Source of the DNA: Ascochyta rabiei
Taxonomy: Eukaryota; Ascomycota; Dothideomycetes; Pleosporales; Didymellaceae
DNA: 64,000 nucleotides
Reading direction: 5' to 3'
NCBI RefSeq assembly: GCF_004011695.2
Contig: NC_082405.1
Span: forward strand, 1,178,001-1,242,000
Shown: piece by piece, positions 34,460 through 46,574 of the stretch
How the letters are laid out: each line of letters starts with the position of its first letter
How positions within the stretch are numbered: the stretch's first letter is position 1
Made by a program: the position numbers and the translations under genes
Notes under the pieces: model-generated
Seen by the model: the letters and a program-made list of their open reading frames with translations, nothing else
Databases searched by the model: none
What the model was told of the DNA's origin: nothing

Positions 34460-37400
34460 ATGCGCCGCATAACCAGCTTCAAGCCGCAGTACCGGCTGCC
34501 CGCCGCGCGCTCCGCCACTCCGCCGCCGCCGTCCTACGAGCCGCTGTCGCCCACCCTGCCGCCCGCCGCCCGCCGCCCAGCAGACCCCGCGGGCCCCTGC
34601 CGCGACGACGCACCACCGCACCACCCACACGGCAATGGCCCGCCAGCGCCCTCTGCCGCCGCCGCCGAGGGCAGCCACGCACTGGGCCACCACGGCCTGC
34701 CGCCAGCGACACACGCCCACCCGCCGCCGCACGACGCCGCCCTGCCCCGGCCGCAGCCACCCCCGAGCTGCTCCTGGCCGCCCGGCTCGCCCAGTGACGC
34801 CCTCGCACACGCTGCCGTCACCACGTCGCAGCGCGCCAGCCCCCAGCATGTCGACCACACGCGCCGCGCCTCGTACGCCTCGTCGCCCACGGCCCTCCCC
34901 CGTCCGCTTGGCGAGCGCGCCCCTAAGCACGCCTACCCGCGAGACCCCGCCTACACACACGACGAGCGCCCGCCCAAGCGCGCGCGCTCCGAGTTCTACA
35001 GCGCCTCGTCGCCCACGTACGTCCACCAGCACTCGCGCCCCGCCACGAGCCACAACCCGGGCTGGTCCCACAACCTCGAGCACATGCTGGACGCGGGCAT
35101 GCGCATGTACCCGCACAGCGGAGCCGCCGCGCCCAAGCAGGAGCACAACCCAGACAAGCGCCTCTCCGACGCCCAGCTGCTGCTCGACTTCTTCCAGGTC
35201 TCGGCCCACACCGCACAGACGCCGCCCTCGACGGCCAAACGCTTGAGCATATCGCAAGCAGCACCGCCCGCCTATCCTGCACAGTACCCTCCCCAGCACG
35301 CCCCACACCACCACCACCACCACCACCCGAAGCACCAACAGCACTCGCAGCACCCGCAGCACCAACAGCACTCGCAGCACCCGCAGCACCCACCTGCGCC
35401 CACAAGCCCACACGCTGTAGCCCCACAACCCCCCTTTCACCATGCGCAGCACCCACACCCTTCCTCGGACATCGCCCGTGTTCCAGAACCGCCCTCGCTT
35501 CCCACTGACGCTACCTTGCCGACGCCGGCTGTCCAGGCACCATCTCCGCCCCAAGACCACTCCACCGCCCAACCTCCGCCTCCCATGTCCAACACAGCCA
35601 GCACCGAAGACACCAAGCCCAAAAAGCATCAGGGCTGGCCCAAGGGTAAACCGCGCGGCCCGCGCAACACCCCGTCTACCAGCAAGAGGAAAAGGGCAAC
35701 TCCAAAACCCAGAGCTGCACCTCCCACAAGCGCCAAAGGCACAGCTGATCAGCTTCAACCGCTGCAGTCCAATGGCGTTCCTGCCGCTGCAAACGCGTCT
35801 ACCCCCTCGTCTTCCACAGTCACGCCACCACACGACCACCCATCAGGAGCCCGCCGCCATTCTTTCTCAAATTCTTTTTTAGTGTTGCCGACCGCTGATC
35901 TGCCATCTGAAGCTGTGCGCGCTCAGTCTGTCCCCCTCCACGTCTTCCTCGACTCGGCGCCACCTGCCGCCGAACCCTGTCGGCGCACCAAAGCGCGACA
36001 GGTGAACGAGCCGGATCTCATATGCGCATCCTGCAAATCCTCTGACTCGGAGACCAAAGTCGGCGATGGCGAGCAGTGGATCGGTTGCGATGGCTGCAAA
36101 GAGTGGTACCATTACGCATGCGCTGGCTTCAGCAGCGAGCGTGAGGTGCGAGAGGTGAACAAGTTTTACTGCGAACCGTGTAGACCCAAATTTGGTCAAA
36201 CAACGAGTAGGTCTACCGACGCATATTAGAATACTAAGTCTGACCTGGCCCAGAGGTTCGTAAATCTATCAGAGCCCATACCACCGTCGATTACGCCGGC
36301 TTGAACGAGGGCGTCCTGAAGACGTCCGACGACAACCCCGAACACCACTACATCGCCGCTTTCAAGAACGGGGACATCGAGTTCACACCAGAAACGTTCG
36401 CACGCATGCCGCCAGAGCTGGTCTCTGCCGACTTTCTCCAGAAGAGCAACGGCTTCAGAGAGCCCATTCTCATCCCAGGCGCGCTCAATCCCCGTCCGTG
36501 GTCATCCTCGCCCAACACCAACACCGAGCCCACGGCGGCCGTCGGACCACCTCCGCCAACGCAGGACGAGCTAGACTCTCCCTTCGAATACGAGACGATC
36601 GCCGATGATGGGCAAGACGAGCTAGGCATGGTCATACCACAAGGATTGACGGTTCGCCGCGTCGCTGAACTGTACGGTCCAAATGAGACCGTACCTGTCA
36701 TCGACGTCAAAGCGCAAGAGGGCGAGGGCAAGAAGTGGTCCATGTCCAAGTGGGCAGACTACTACGAACAGCAAGGCGAGAAGCCTGTACGAAACGTCAT
36801 CAGCCTGGAAGTCTCGCGGAGCCGGCTTGGGAAACTGATCCGGCGACCCAAGGTTGTGCGAGACATGGACTTGCAAGACTCTGTCTGGCGTGAGGACGAC
36901 AAGTTTGCGCCTCCGCCCGTCCAGTTCTATTGTCTCATGTCTGTTGCAGACTGCTTTACCGACTTCCACATTGACTTTGGCGGCTCATCCGTCTATTATC
37001 ACATCGTGAAGGGGAGGAAGGTGTTCTTCTTTATACCTCCGACGAAGCAGAACATGAAAAAGTACGAAGATTGGTGTCTTTCACCGAACCAAGGGCACGA
37101 ATGGCTTGGAAAGCAAGTGAAGGAGTGTTATCGAGTGGACCTGTATCCCGGAGACACTATGCTAATTCCCTCTGGCTGGATCCACGCCGTCTGGACCCCT
37201 GAAGACAGTCTGGTCATCGGTGGCAACTTTCTGACCCGTATACACTACGGCATGCAGCTCCAGGTCCTAGAAGTGGAGAAGAACACCAAGGTGGCCCAGA
37301 TGTTTCGATATCCATTCTTCCAGAAGATTATGTGGTTGACAGTCATCAAATATCTTGAGGAGGATCCAGTTCCCGAGTCCGTCCAAGAGCTTCTGCAGAG

Positions 37401-39374
37401 GGGCGATCAGTTCAAGCGCGACACTCCAATCTACTGTGAGCCTGACAAATTCGGCCACAACTCGCATCTAGGCCCAGCAAACTACAACCGACGATACTAT
37501 CCCAAACATGAACTCGAGGGCCTTGGCGAGGTCTTGAACTATATACACAGGACTGTCATGATATCGCTGGACAAGATCGAGATGCCCCAAAAGACACGCA
37601 ACGCCGTCATGAGATCTATACCAAAGGGCCATGGCGACCCGGTCGTCTTGGAGCGCCATTTCGCAATGTGGGTTGCGTGGAAGCGTGGCAATGAGACTAT
37701 TCCAGCCTGGGCTGTCTCCGATGTTGCACTACCTGAGACTGTAGATGCCGTCGAAAAGAGACCGAGCGTTTCTCCAGTCAAGAGAGTGGAACGAGAGCCG
37801 CGTCCTGAACTTCCGAAAGTACCAGTGGAGGCACTGCCAGACCCGATTAGAACGTACGATGTATCGCCGCCGAATGGCGATGCGGTTCCCATGGTCGAGC
37901 CTGTCACCCCGTCCTCCACTGCGCCCATGACCGGCTTCCTCCGTCCCAGTGCGAGCAACCCGCACATAACCACCCCCAAGACGTCTCAGCTAGGGCCAAA
38001 GCGGGTTGCTTGTGATGCTTGCCGTAAGAGGCGCATTCGATGCAAGCACAAGGATGAGCTCGTAGACTCATCGAAACCTGGCATGCATACAATCGACCTT
38101 TCTGGCTCTTATGGCATCTCCGTCAAACGTCGTCTCAGCGACCACTCGATAGTGGAAGGCAACGCCGCTGTTGTTGCCGGCCCTGTCAACGGAGGTCCTA
38201 TCATGGCCGACGTAAACGGTGACCCCTACGCTCTCAAGTCTGGCCGCGTCAAGGCGTGCGCCGACTGTCGCAAAAGCAAGGTATGTAGCATTGGAATGAC
38301 CGGCTGTACGAGCGCTAACACCCTCAGCGCCGCTGCATACACGACGAATATGGCAACGTCGATCCTATCAAGGCGAACGAGGTGCCCGTGCCGAGGGGCT
38401 CTGCGGCGAAACGACGACGAGTCAGCGACGAGGACGCTGCTGGGATGTCCAAGAGGATGAAGACGGAATCTGCCATGGACGATGGGGGACTCATGAGCGG
38501 AGACGTGCGCCATTCACGACACTCTCTACCGCACCAATTCAGCATCGGCGGTTCCTTGCTCCAAGACATTGCGTATTCTGCTCAGCAGGCCCTGAACCAT
38601 AGGCCAGAAGAAGAGCTCATGCCCATCGACCCTGCACTCCAAGGGTACGCCAACAGCGACTACTCTTCCGCAAACATGGCGCCCTCCTATCCACCACTGG
38701 GCGATGAAGTCATGTCTTCCATTGAGCAGCAACACGGCCACCCTGAGTCAATGGACGAGGTTGAGTACGCAGGAAACAACGGTCAGCAGCAGGGCCCTAG
38801 CATCGAGCCACTCACGCCCGGGCTCCCGTCTTATCACAGCCACGGACATGACGAGGACGGCCACCGCACCCAAACGAACGGCTACATGTCCTACCCCCCG
38901 ACCCAGCATGACGCGGTACGCCCAGTCTCCTCTCCAGTGTCGCCCAGGCACGTGCGAGCCATGTCGCCAACCTCTCCCACCACCCACAACCACAACATGT
39001 TCACCACCAACTCCGATTTCCCGCCCCCCGTCACACCAATCACACACCACCGCGCCGCGCCCTCGTCAAACCACAAGTCTGCGCAGCGACACAGTCGCAC
39101 GCCCAAATCCACGCCCGGCGGCCGGCGCCGCGACAGCAAAGACGGCATCAAGCTCGAGCAGGGCCTCACCATGGCCATGACACTCGGCATGGGCATCAAT
39201 CTCGACTTCATCGACCCCAACCTCGATCAAGCCAGCCGCGACCTCATCAAGCAGCTGCAGGCCGAAGAGCACGGTCTGCGACGCCGCAGCCGAGGGGAAA
39301 CATCAGTAGCCTCTCCATCCCACGCACAAGCGCAACCCCAAGTCACACCCACGCGTGCGCAAGCCGGCGCATAA
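34460..39374 (+). CDS. JHD1: JmjC histone demethylase JHD1-like (PHD + JmjC)
   Basis: Three exons (34460-36206, 36254-38280, 38328-39374; introns 47 nt each) give 1,606 residues. Residues 1-520 are low-complexity (Pro, His, Ala, Ser), with a perfect double HQQHSQHPQ repeat (35333-35386) and a basic KGKPRGPRNTPSTSKRKR segment like an AT-hook/NLS. A PHD finger at about 522-575 (CASCKSS ... WIGCDGCKEWYHYACAGF ... YCEPC) precedes the JmjC domain. Fe(II) ligands are visible as H821-x-D823 (DFHIDFGG) and H893 (GWIHAVW), with a Lys in GRKVFFFIPP for 2-oxoglutarate. This is the KDM2/JHD1 order; the family removes H3K36 mono- and dimethylation in the nucleus. Two half-zinc-cluster motifs follow: CDACRKRRIRC and, across the second intron, CADCRKSKRRC. 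The C-terminal 350 residues are disordered. Fungal JHD1 proteins are commonly this long. Confidence 0.93.
35333..35386 (+). repeat. 27-bp tandem repeat, two copies, in JHD1 coding region
   Basis: Two perfect copies encode HQQHSQHPQ each, directly after a seven-His run. Confidence 0.9.
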
Positions 39375-40081
39375 AAAAAAAACTGTCCTACCCATCATCT
39401 GCTTCACACTTGCTTTTGTTCCACACCATCCTTCCACGGCGCACGGCGTCCCGGTCCATACAGAAGCATTCGGCGCAGCGACGGGAAATCTTGCTTTTCC
39501 TCTCTTGTCTGGTTGCTTATACCCATGCATGCACTGGGAATAGTGTATACTGCACCGACATGTTACTTTCCTTTGCTTTTTTCTCTTTTTCTCTTCTCCT
39601 TCTCTCCATCCTGGGCAGGGGCGTTTATATCACCACGTCACTTCAATTCACTTTGCTTTGCATCACATCACACATTGCGAGTTCTGTCTTCTTTCTGCTC
39701 TCCTGCTGGGTTCATGGGGTCTGTTCTGTTGGGGAATGGGACGCATCGTGCGGGATATATGGCGTTGGTATTTTGTTGCCCCCCCCTTTTTTTGTGGTCG
39801 TCTGGTCGTTTCTGCTCGCTGTGGCTGGTGGAGTGCACGTGTATTATGGGATTAACTTTGATATCAAGAGATGCTATCACATGTCCCCTGTTCCCTCCTT
39901 TGCGTCTTGTCTGATGTCCGGAGTGCTGGCTGTGATTGTGATGGAACTGCACACTACACGTTGAGCCTCTCCTTCCTGCTCCTCGTTCCTTGAGAGAGAG
40001 AGAGAGAAAGAGAAAGAAGAGAAGAGAAAAGAAAAGAGAGAAATCACATCCACCCCTCAACCCCCCCAAACGGCGGATACA
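39375..40081. other. 3' spacer with purine tract
   Basis: 700 bp between the convergent JHD1 gene and the next gene. T-rich 3' UTR-like sequence is followed by a GA/GAAA purine tract at about 39991-40043, in which one strand is almost all purine. No gene was seen. Confidence 0.6.
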
Positions 40082-40798
40082 TTAACCCCCACCCTTCCTC
40101 TTCCCCTTCCCCTTGCCTCTCCCTCTCCTCCCACCACCATCACCACTACCACCACCACCTCCGCGGCCCCGCACTCTACTGCTCCCCACCGTACTACTCA
40201 CGCAATCCCAATCCCACGGCGCCTGTCGCCTAACCATCTCGTACCCGCGCACCTCCCTCACGCGCTCGCGTTCCCGCCCTCGAACCCGCCCCGGCTGCAC
40301 GCTGCACAGTGCGGATAGAGTCGAGGCGCGCACGGCTGCTGGCTCGACGATCTGCGTGCGGTAGATTGGCTCGCCGCACGGGGTCGAGGAGGCGCCGCTG
40401 GAAGATGGTGGTGGCGGTGGTGGTGGTGGTCGATGAGGAGGGTAAGCATGGAGAGGGGGGCACGGTGGTGGTGGTTCGATGTGCACTTTTTTGCCGGGCC
40501 CGTGGAGTGGGGTTAGGGGGTGTAGGTGCAGGGGGTGCAGCGCGTGCAGGTGCGGGTGTCGATGGTGGTGCTGCAGTAGGCCGTGGGGAAGGGGAAGGGG
40601 TTTGTACAGACTCTCTGGGGGGTGATGGTGATGGCGGTGGTCGTCTGAGGCGGATGTTACGCTGCTAGGTAGCGTTACGCTGATGTCACTGAAGCGCGGC
40701 TTGGGACTATGGTGAACGCGGACGATTTCTGCGGAGGAGCAGTCGGATGAAGCTGCTTTTCTCCTGTTTTTGCTCGGCGTGAGGGTTATCCAACACAT
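40082..40798 (-). CDS. Hypothetical His/Pro-rich protein with RG-rich C-terminus
   Basis: A single exon of 238 residues starting MCWITLTPSKNRRKAASSDC. The frame is open 70 codons further upstream through an Ala8 run without an ATG, so the ATG at 40798 is chosen. The middle is His/Pro-rich, including an eight-Pro run. Residues from about 180 on hold a compact-looking segment (GYEMVRRQAPWDWDCVSS) before a tail of RGRGGGGGS and GRRGRGKGKGKRKGGG type. RG/GK tails suggest RNA binding or nucleolar location (inference). I do not recognise a family. The WITL start and the WDWD segment look constrained, but the rest is low complexity, so the chance that this is not a gene is real. Confidence 0.5.
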   Translation of the reverse strand: MCWITLTPSKNRRKAASSDCSSAEIVRVHHSPKPRFSDISVTLPSSVTSASDDHRHHHHPPESLYKPLPLPHGLLQHHHRHPHLHALHPLHLHPLTPLHGPGKKVHIEPPPPCPPLHAYPPHRPPPPPPPPSSSGASSTPCGEPIYRTQIVEPAAVRASTLSALCSVQPGRVRGRERERVREVRGYEMVRRQAPWDWDCVSSTVGSSRVRGRGGGGGSGDGGGRRGRGKGKGKRKGGG

Positions 40799-42037
40799 TT
40801 CTGCGTTTGGTGATGGGTGTGCTGCTGCTGCTGCTGCTGCTGCTGATGGTAAGGTCGAGACGCGCTGGGAGCGGTCGGAGGGCAGCTGGTGGTGCTGCAC
40901 GGTGGAAGCTCGAAATTGAGAATGTTGGAGTGTACGAGCAGGACGGTGGATGTACCCAGTACGAATGAGAGGAGTGGTGGCTTTGACGAGACATTTGACA
41001 GTGTGCAAACAGGAGGGGTGGGTGGCTGATACTTAACGACTATCAGAGTCAGAAGACAGGTCCTTCGAGTCCTACTTCTGATGGCGTTCTGAACGATCGT
41101 ATTTACATGCACTTGCTGCATCACTTGTAGACGTCACGTTGCTGAGGTAGATGCCACACGCACGACTATAGTGCTCCCGCATTCAAGCTATGTGAGACAG
41201 AGTGGCAGTGATTTGTGCCTGAATGATGTTGATGGTGCCTGCAGCTCGGGAAGATAAACGCATGTTCGAGGATTCGGAGCGGGTGACGGAGGCTGGTGAG
41301 GGTTGAGGACTGGCGCGTGGGTTGCGGCAATGTCTTGGATGACCAGCAGTCTCATGACCATGTGATGGCACTCGCAGTGGAGGACAACTACATCTGCTTG
41401 AAGTAACTCGGCTTGGAACTTTTGAAGATTGAAACAAACAGAGGTGAATCTCGAAAAACAAAATGAAAGGATTGCTGTTGGTGAAGAGCGCGCATGCTGC
41501 TAGGAGAAAGATGGGAGCTATGATGCACGTGTTGCTCAACAGGAAAAACCATATAAGAATCGTGAAGTCGCGTCCATGCTTGACTATTACCTGCTTGAGG
41601 CTGTGCTCTCTGAAGGAAATTCAGAAGAAGAAACTGATCACTAGCTGGAGGTCCTTCCTAGACTTCAGGTGAGTGAGTGCCTGAGGCTAAGAGAGCTGTA
41701 TCAATGCATCAGAGTGTAAAATAGAGCAGCAAGATGCGATGAATCTATCTTCAACAACGTAAGAGTGTGACGTGCTTCACGAGATCGAGCTAGCTTCGTG
41801 GTTTGCGTTGTGTTGTACGGACTTCGGTGTTGAGGGGCGAAGATGAGGGAAGGCAGCCGCAACGACGCGGCGCCAGATTGCTTGGCAGTTGCAACGAGCT
41901 CGCCGGAGCTCCAGCACCGCCGCGACAGCGACATCGACATCAACCTCACGCCCGCCTTCCCCGCCACGATCGACTGTACCCAGCACCGCCTACCGACACA
42001 ACACCTCATCGATCCTCAAAACACCGCCGTCGCAGCC
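40799..42037. other. Intergenic; GCT microsatellite and PRE2 leader
   Basis: About 1.2 kb. A (GCT)8 microsatellite lies at 40821-40845. The last 200 bp are open in the PRE2 frame from 41843 and belong to its leader. No further gene was seen. Confidence 0.55.
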
Positions 42038-43051
42038 ATGGACTCGCTAGTGGCGCAGTACAGCCGCCCCATCGATGCGGACGAGTGCCAGACCGAGGAA
42101 CAGCAGCTCGAGCTGTACAGCGGCGCGCCTGAGCTGTCGCTCAAGTTTGCCCTACCCCCAGTTGCTCAGGTACGGCGTTTCCTCCGCTCTACATCAATAC
42201 GACCATACTGACATCACTCACAGCAACAATCATGGCTCCGCGCAATGACAGACGACTACTCCAACCCCAACTGCCCCATCAAGATCGCTCACGGTACCAC
42301 AACCCTCGCCTTCCGGTTCAAGGGCGGCATCATCGTAGCAACCGACTCGCGAGCAACAGCCGGCAACTGGATAGCTAGTCAGACAGTCAAGAAGGTCATC
42401 GAGATCAACAGCTGTTTATTGGGTACTATGGCTGGTGGCGCTGCTGTAGGCAACTCTCTGTGTCAAGGTTGGGAGGATGATGTGCTGACATGATGCAGGA
42501 CTGCCAATACTGGCTCGCATACTTGGGCATGCAATGCCGCCTCCACGAGCTCCGACACAAGCGCCGCATCTCGGTCGCCGCAGCATCCAAGATTCTGGCC
42601 AACCTGGTCTACTCATACAAGGGCATGGGACTGAGTATGGTATGTGCATGTCCAACTACGACTGGTTAACCTTGGTTCTAACGTTTCATCCCAGGGTACC
42701 ATGTGCGCCGGCGTAACCCCGCAAGAAGGCCCCGCTCTCTACTACATCGACAGCGACGGCACACGCCTCTCCGGCAACCTCTTCTGTGTCGGCTCCGGTC
42801 AGACCTTCGCCTACGGTGTGCTTGATGCAGAATACAAGTACGATCTTGAGGACAACGACGCGCTAGAGCTTGGAAGGAGGAGTATCCTGGCCGCCACCCA
42901 TCGTGACGCCTACTCTGGTGGTTACATCAACCTGTACCACGTCAAGGAGGACGGGTGGGTCAAGCACGGCTTCAACGACACCAACCCCATCTTCTGGGAG
43001 ACAAAGCTCAACAAGGGCGAGTTCTCGAACGTTACCAGCGAGCTTGTGTAG
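42038..43051 (+). CDS. PRE2: 20S proteasome subunit beta5 (chymotrypsin-like)
   Basis: Four exons (42038-42169, 42224-42445, 42499-42639, 42695-43051) give 283 residues. The precursor starts [11 protein letters not shown]; an in-frame ATG at 41843 would add 65 residues without similarity and is rejected. The propeptide ends at IAHG, and processing between Gly68 and Thr69 would expose the catalytic Thr of [20 protein letters not shown]. The beta5 core motifs [43 protein letters not shown] and [19 protein letters not shown] are intact. This is the subunit cutting after hydrophobic residues in the 20S core particle, in cytosol and nucleus. All introns are 53-55 nt, with canonical sites. Confidence 0.96.
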
Positions 43052-43604
43052 ACGAGGCTGTGGTTGAGTTGAGGAAAGATAGACCGGCAGAAGCTACATG
43101 GCACCCTGGCAAATCTGGCAGAAGCTATGTAGAACGAGCACTAAACGACATGAATGAATGAAAGCATGCACAGCATGGATTGCATTGGCTCGGCTTTCGC
43201 GTGAAGGGTACTAACTGGTGATGGCAACAGTCCAGAGTCGACGCGGATGGACACAAAGGACACTTCAACAATAAAAGGCAGAAGAACTAGGTTCATCGTC
43301 AACGTGTTTGATTTCCATCGCCATTCATCTCAGCGAAACGAGAGGTCGCTCTGCTCATTGCAGCTCAAGCGCTACACACTACTCATGGGGGATATATGCG
43401 TTATACAAGTACAGACGTGACTAATGCGATACGATCCAATACTCGGGAACACGTAATAAAAAGAAAAGATTAACGATGGGACCAACGGAACGCTTCCTGC
43501 CATCGTGACAACGTGGGTGTGGGTATGGGGCACGTCAAGTGCAAGTATCTCTGGTCGCCTCCTCTGATCTCCATGCTCGGATCATCCAAACGTGGGTTCG
43601 TGTG
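43052..43604. other. Spacer between convergent genes
   Basis: 550 bp between the PRE2 stop and the stop of the minus-strand membrane protein; 3' UTR-type sequence, nothing else seen. Confidence 0.6.
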
Positions 43605-45406
43605 TCACCTGCGTACACTCGCGCCGTTCAGCGCTCCTGATGGCGAGGCATCTCGCCCAAACCAGTTGCTGACGCTGCTCGTTCGGCGACTCCGGATCGT
43701 CGTCTGCCGCGCAATGCTGTCTCGCATCTGGTTCATCATGCCCTTGAAGCTCAGCACTTCGGGGCGGTCCAGGTCGAAGGGATCGGATTGCCTGTCCAAT
43801 CGACTCGTGCTGGTGGGTGGGCCGCTGCTGGGGAACCCTGGGGTTGTTGCTGGGGTGTTGAATATGTTGGTATCGCGACTAGCACTGGGATTGGAGGGTA
43901 GCCCGGGGGTGAACATGGTGGTGCTGGGCCGGCTGGGGCCTGGCTCACCGAAGATTGTGTAGTTTGAGTCGCGAACGGCGGGAAAAGCTGAGTAGGTACT
44001 GAGGGGCGGTTGGGGTTGTTGGGTGGGCATCGGTGGAATCGATGAAAGGTCGGCGAATGGATCACTGCTGTATACCGACGAAGGAGGGTGTGCACGCAGT
44101 GCCGAAGCCGAACTTTGGATGCGTCGATGGTTCGATGCTGACATGTTGGAGTCTCGCAACCAGTTGGGGGCGCCGTCAATCTCGTCGATAAGGGAGGCAA
44201 AGGGGTCTCGAGCTGCACGAGGGGTTACTGCAGGTTGCGGCGGACTAGGCCCGCGGGTTTGCTCTTCGAGTGTATCAGGATTCGAGATACGGAGATTCCT
44301 GGGCGTGTCCGGTCCAGGATCTGCGAATGGGTTGCTTCCAACATTGTTGTTGCGGACTAACTCCTCTGAGACGTCCATGAAAGGAGATTGAGAGGAGACA
44401 CTGCTTGTCTTCTTGCGTAGCACGTTCCGTTCACTCTTCCTGCTCGACATACGACGAACAAAGCCACCGCCACTAGCAGGCTGTCGCTGCAGTTCGCTGA
44501 TGGACCTTCCTCGCCCGTTGGACGTCGTTGAGTATACTGAACCAACACTGGAACGTGGTTGGTGTCGTTGGTACGGGTTATCCAACGGCCCAGTCTTCTC
44601 GTTCCTGAATCTTGCGAAGAACACTCCAAATCCTGCCGGTACGGCCTTTGCCTTCGACAAAAACCCGGATAAGACCTCGCTTTTTTCGTTCCACCCGGCT
44701 TCCTTCGATTTGCGCCGCCTCAAACAGAAGAAGAGAAGAGCGCTCAGCAGAGCCAGAGCAACGAATCCACCAACAACACCACCAATGATACCTCCAATAT
44801 TAGGATTGCTGTCACTGTAGGATGAGTGGTCCTCGCCTGTATGTCCATCTCCACCAGTGTGCGTGCCTTGCTCGGGTGCAATTACGCCTACCGGTCCGTG
44901 GGTTGGGTTGCTTATCGCAGCAGAGCTGGTTTGCGGGAGGAGCTCCGCGATCGAAGTGACTGGCAACGGTGTTTGCGAAGACGAGTCGGTCTGTATGACA
45001 TCGGGAACCGCTGCCACAGAGGTCGAGACCACAACTCCAGCCGTTTCTGTCACAATTGGTTGCGCAACAGGAGACGTGGTGAGCGACGATGATGGCAATG
45101 GCTCGATTACAGCTGTTTCGTTATTGTCAGAGCTTGTTGGTAATATCCTTGCAGGAGGAGGTGTAGGAGCTGCAGCAACTTGTGAAGACGCTATGGCTGG
45201 CCCGTCAGATTGCAAAGATACGCTTGGGGTCGATACCATTGGCGCTGGTGCTGACGGCTCAAAAACTGCAGGCGAAGAAGAAGTCGCAAGTGATATGAGA
45301 ACTGCTTTACCCGTACCTAGTGGCGAAGACACTGCTGCTTGTGATGTAGGCAAAGGCACAACTACAGCTGATTGTTCCGCTTGTGAAGACGATACAGGCG
45401 GCGCAA

Positions 45407-45440
<34 letters not shown>

Positions 45441-45647
45441 TACTTGAGGAGCTGGTGAACTAGCAGCAGTGGGCTTTGTTTGTGGTTTCTGCTCCGCCAC
45501 TGTAGAGGTGGTCGTTTCCGTGGGAGCAACCGCTGTTGGGGGCGCTGCTGGGGTCGAGATTGGGGCCGACGTAGCCGCTGTACGAGCCCGAGAGCGAGTA
45601 CATCGTCTTCCGTTCACAGTCGTGATCGACTCTTGGGGAGAGGCCAT
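43605..45647 (-). CDS. Single-pass membrane protein with Ser/Thr/Pro-rich ectodomain
   Basis: A single frame of 680 residues from the ATG at 45647. Residues 1-280 are Ser/Thr/Pro/Ala-rich with a run of 12 Pro, as in heavily O-mannosylated fungal wall sensors or mucins. One membrane segment lies at about 284-308 (GGIIGGVVGGFVALALLSAL), followed by the stop-transfer RRRKSK. The cytosolic part (about 370 residues) is Ser-rich with repeated DPFA/NPFA-type motifs (DPFADLS, SNPFADPGP, ARDPFASL). The architecture resembles Mid2/Wsc-type sensors, but the Cys-rich ectodomain is absent. No signal peptide is visible at MASPQESITTVNGRR, and the TTVNGR segment is like the interior of related proteins. An upstream exon with a signal sequence is therefore likely to have been missed. 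Confidence 0.75.
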
Positions 45648-46574
45648 GCGGGCGGCACAGTCATAGAAGAAACGCCTACAAGGGCTCAAAGAAACAGACG
45701 GAGATGAGGAAATGCAAGCGCCGCAGATGCTTTGAGCATGTTAACAAGGAAAGTAACACTTTGCCGCTGTGCAATGCTGGAGATTTGGAGTCACAGTGAA
45801 GAGGTCAGCAGTCGTTCGAGCCTACATTGGAGTGCTGTCGCCCGTTTGCACAAGGTGGTGCGTTTGAGTGGTTCTGAAACGTGGGCAGCTTCAGGTGCCG
45901 CTCAAGCAGCGATTACAACAAACCTGAAGCGCGATAGGCCTCGCCATAATGAGCACCAGCGCCATGGTCGTCTCAGTAAGGTGGCTAGATGCTGAGTGTG
46001 CTGTACGGATAATCTCGATAAAAGACGTTGCGCTGTGTCCGTTGTGATAGCGAAGCTGATGATGGTGCCGAAGGGAGGGGCAGCGTTGCGGGAGACCGTG
46101 AACTCCACACGTGACGCAGTGTGCCTCCACATGGCAGCGGGTGCTTGCAGGAGTCTTTGCGGCTGGTAGGCGTTTCGTTACTTGGTGTGCTGCGACTCAC
46201 GACGCTCCGTATCCATCGAAGAGCTCGTCCGGCCAACCCTCTCAATATTGGAGCCGTTACATCAGAGACAATTACGAGTCTCGGCGGCCAAGACAGACGC
46301 GTGCCATCCACGGCATGACATCTGTCAATTACTTCCAGATCCAGTGTTCTAGATCTACGGGACTCTAAACGCTGATCAGCCTCGATTGCGCGAGCCCACG
46401 ACAGTTGTTGTGGGGACAATGGCTGCATGCACGCTGGAATGGCAACCGAACGCACCTGCCTTCCGGGTCTGATAAGCACCGAAGAGACACGTTCAACCAT
46501 TGCGACAGCCTCACACCAACAGCCTCGTATTCGTCTCACTGAACATCTGAGGCTCGCAGCGCTCTCCGACGGCC
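45648..46574. other. Divergent intergenic region
   Basis: 930 bp between the membrane-protein gene (-) and the unknown gene starting at 46575 (+). It may hold a missed first exon of the former. No other feature was seen. Confidence 0.5.

Noticed and set aside
33647..35839. A 730-codon open frame on the minus strand opposite the JHD1 5' half
   Set aside because: It is Gly/Arg/Val-rich and arises from the GC-rich, codon-biased sense strand; its only real part is the first SF3B6 exon at its 3' end.
39991..40043. The purine tract as part of a transposon or long terminal repeat
   Set aside because: No inverted or direct repeats flank it; it is a simple-sequence run in a 3' region.
40799..41008. 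Upstream extension of the His/Pro-rich protein through an Ala8 run
   Set aside because: No ATG in the extension; the Ala run is a GCT microsatellite.
41843..42037. A 65-residue N-terminal extension of PRE2
   Set aside because: It has no similarity to beta5 propeptides, while [11 protein letters not shown] at 42038 fits the family start.
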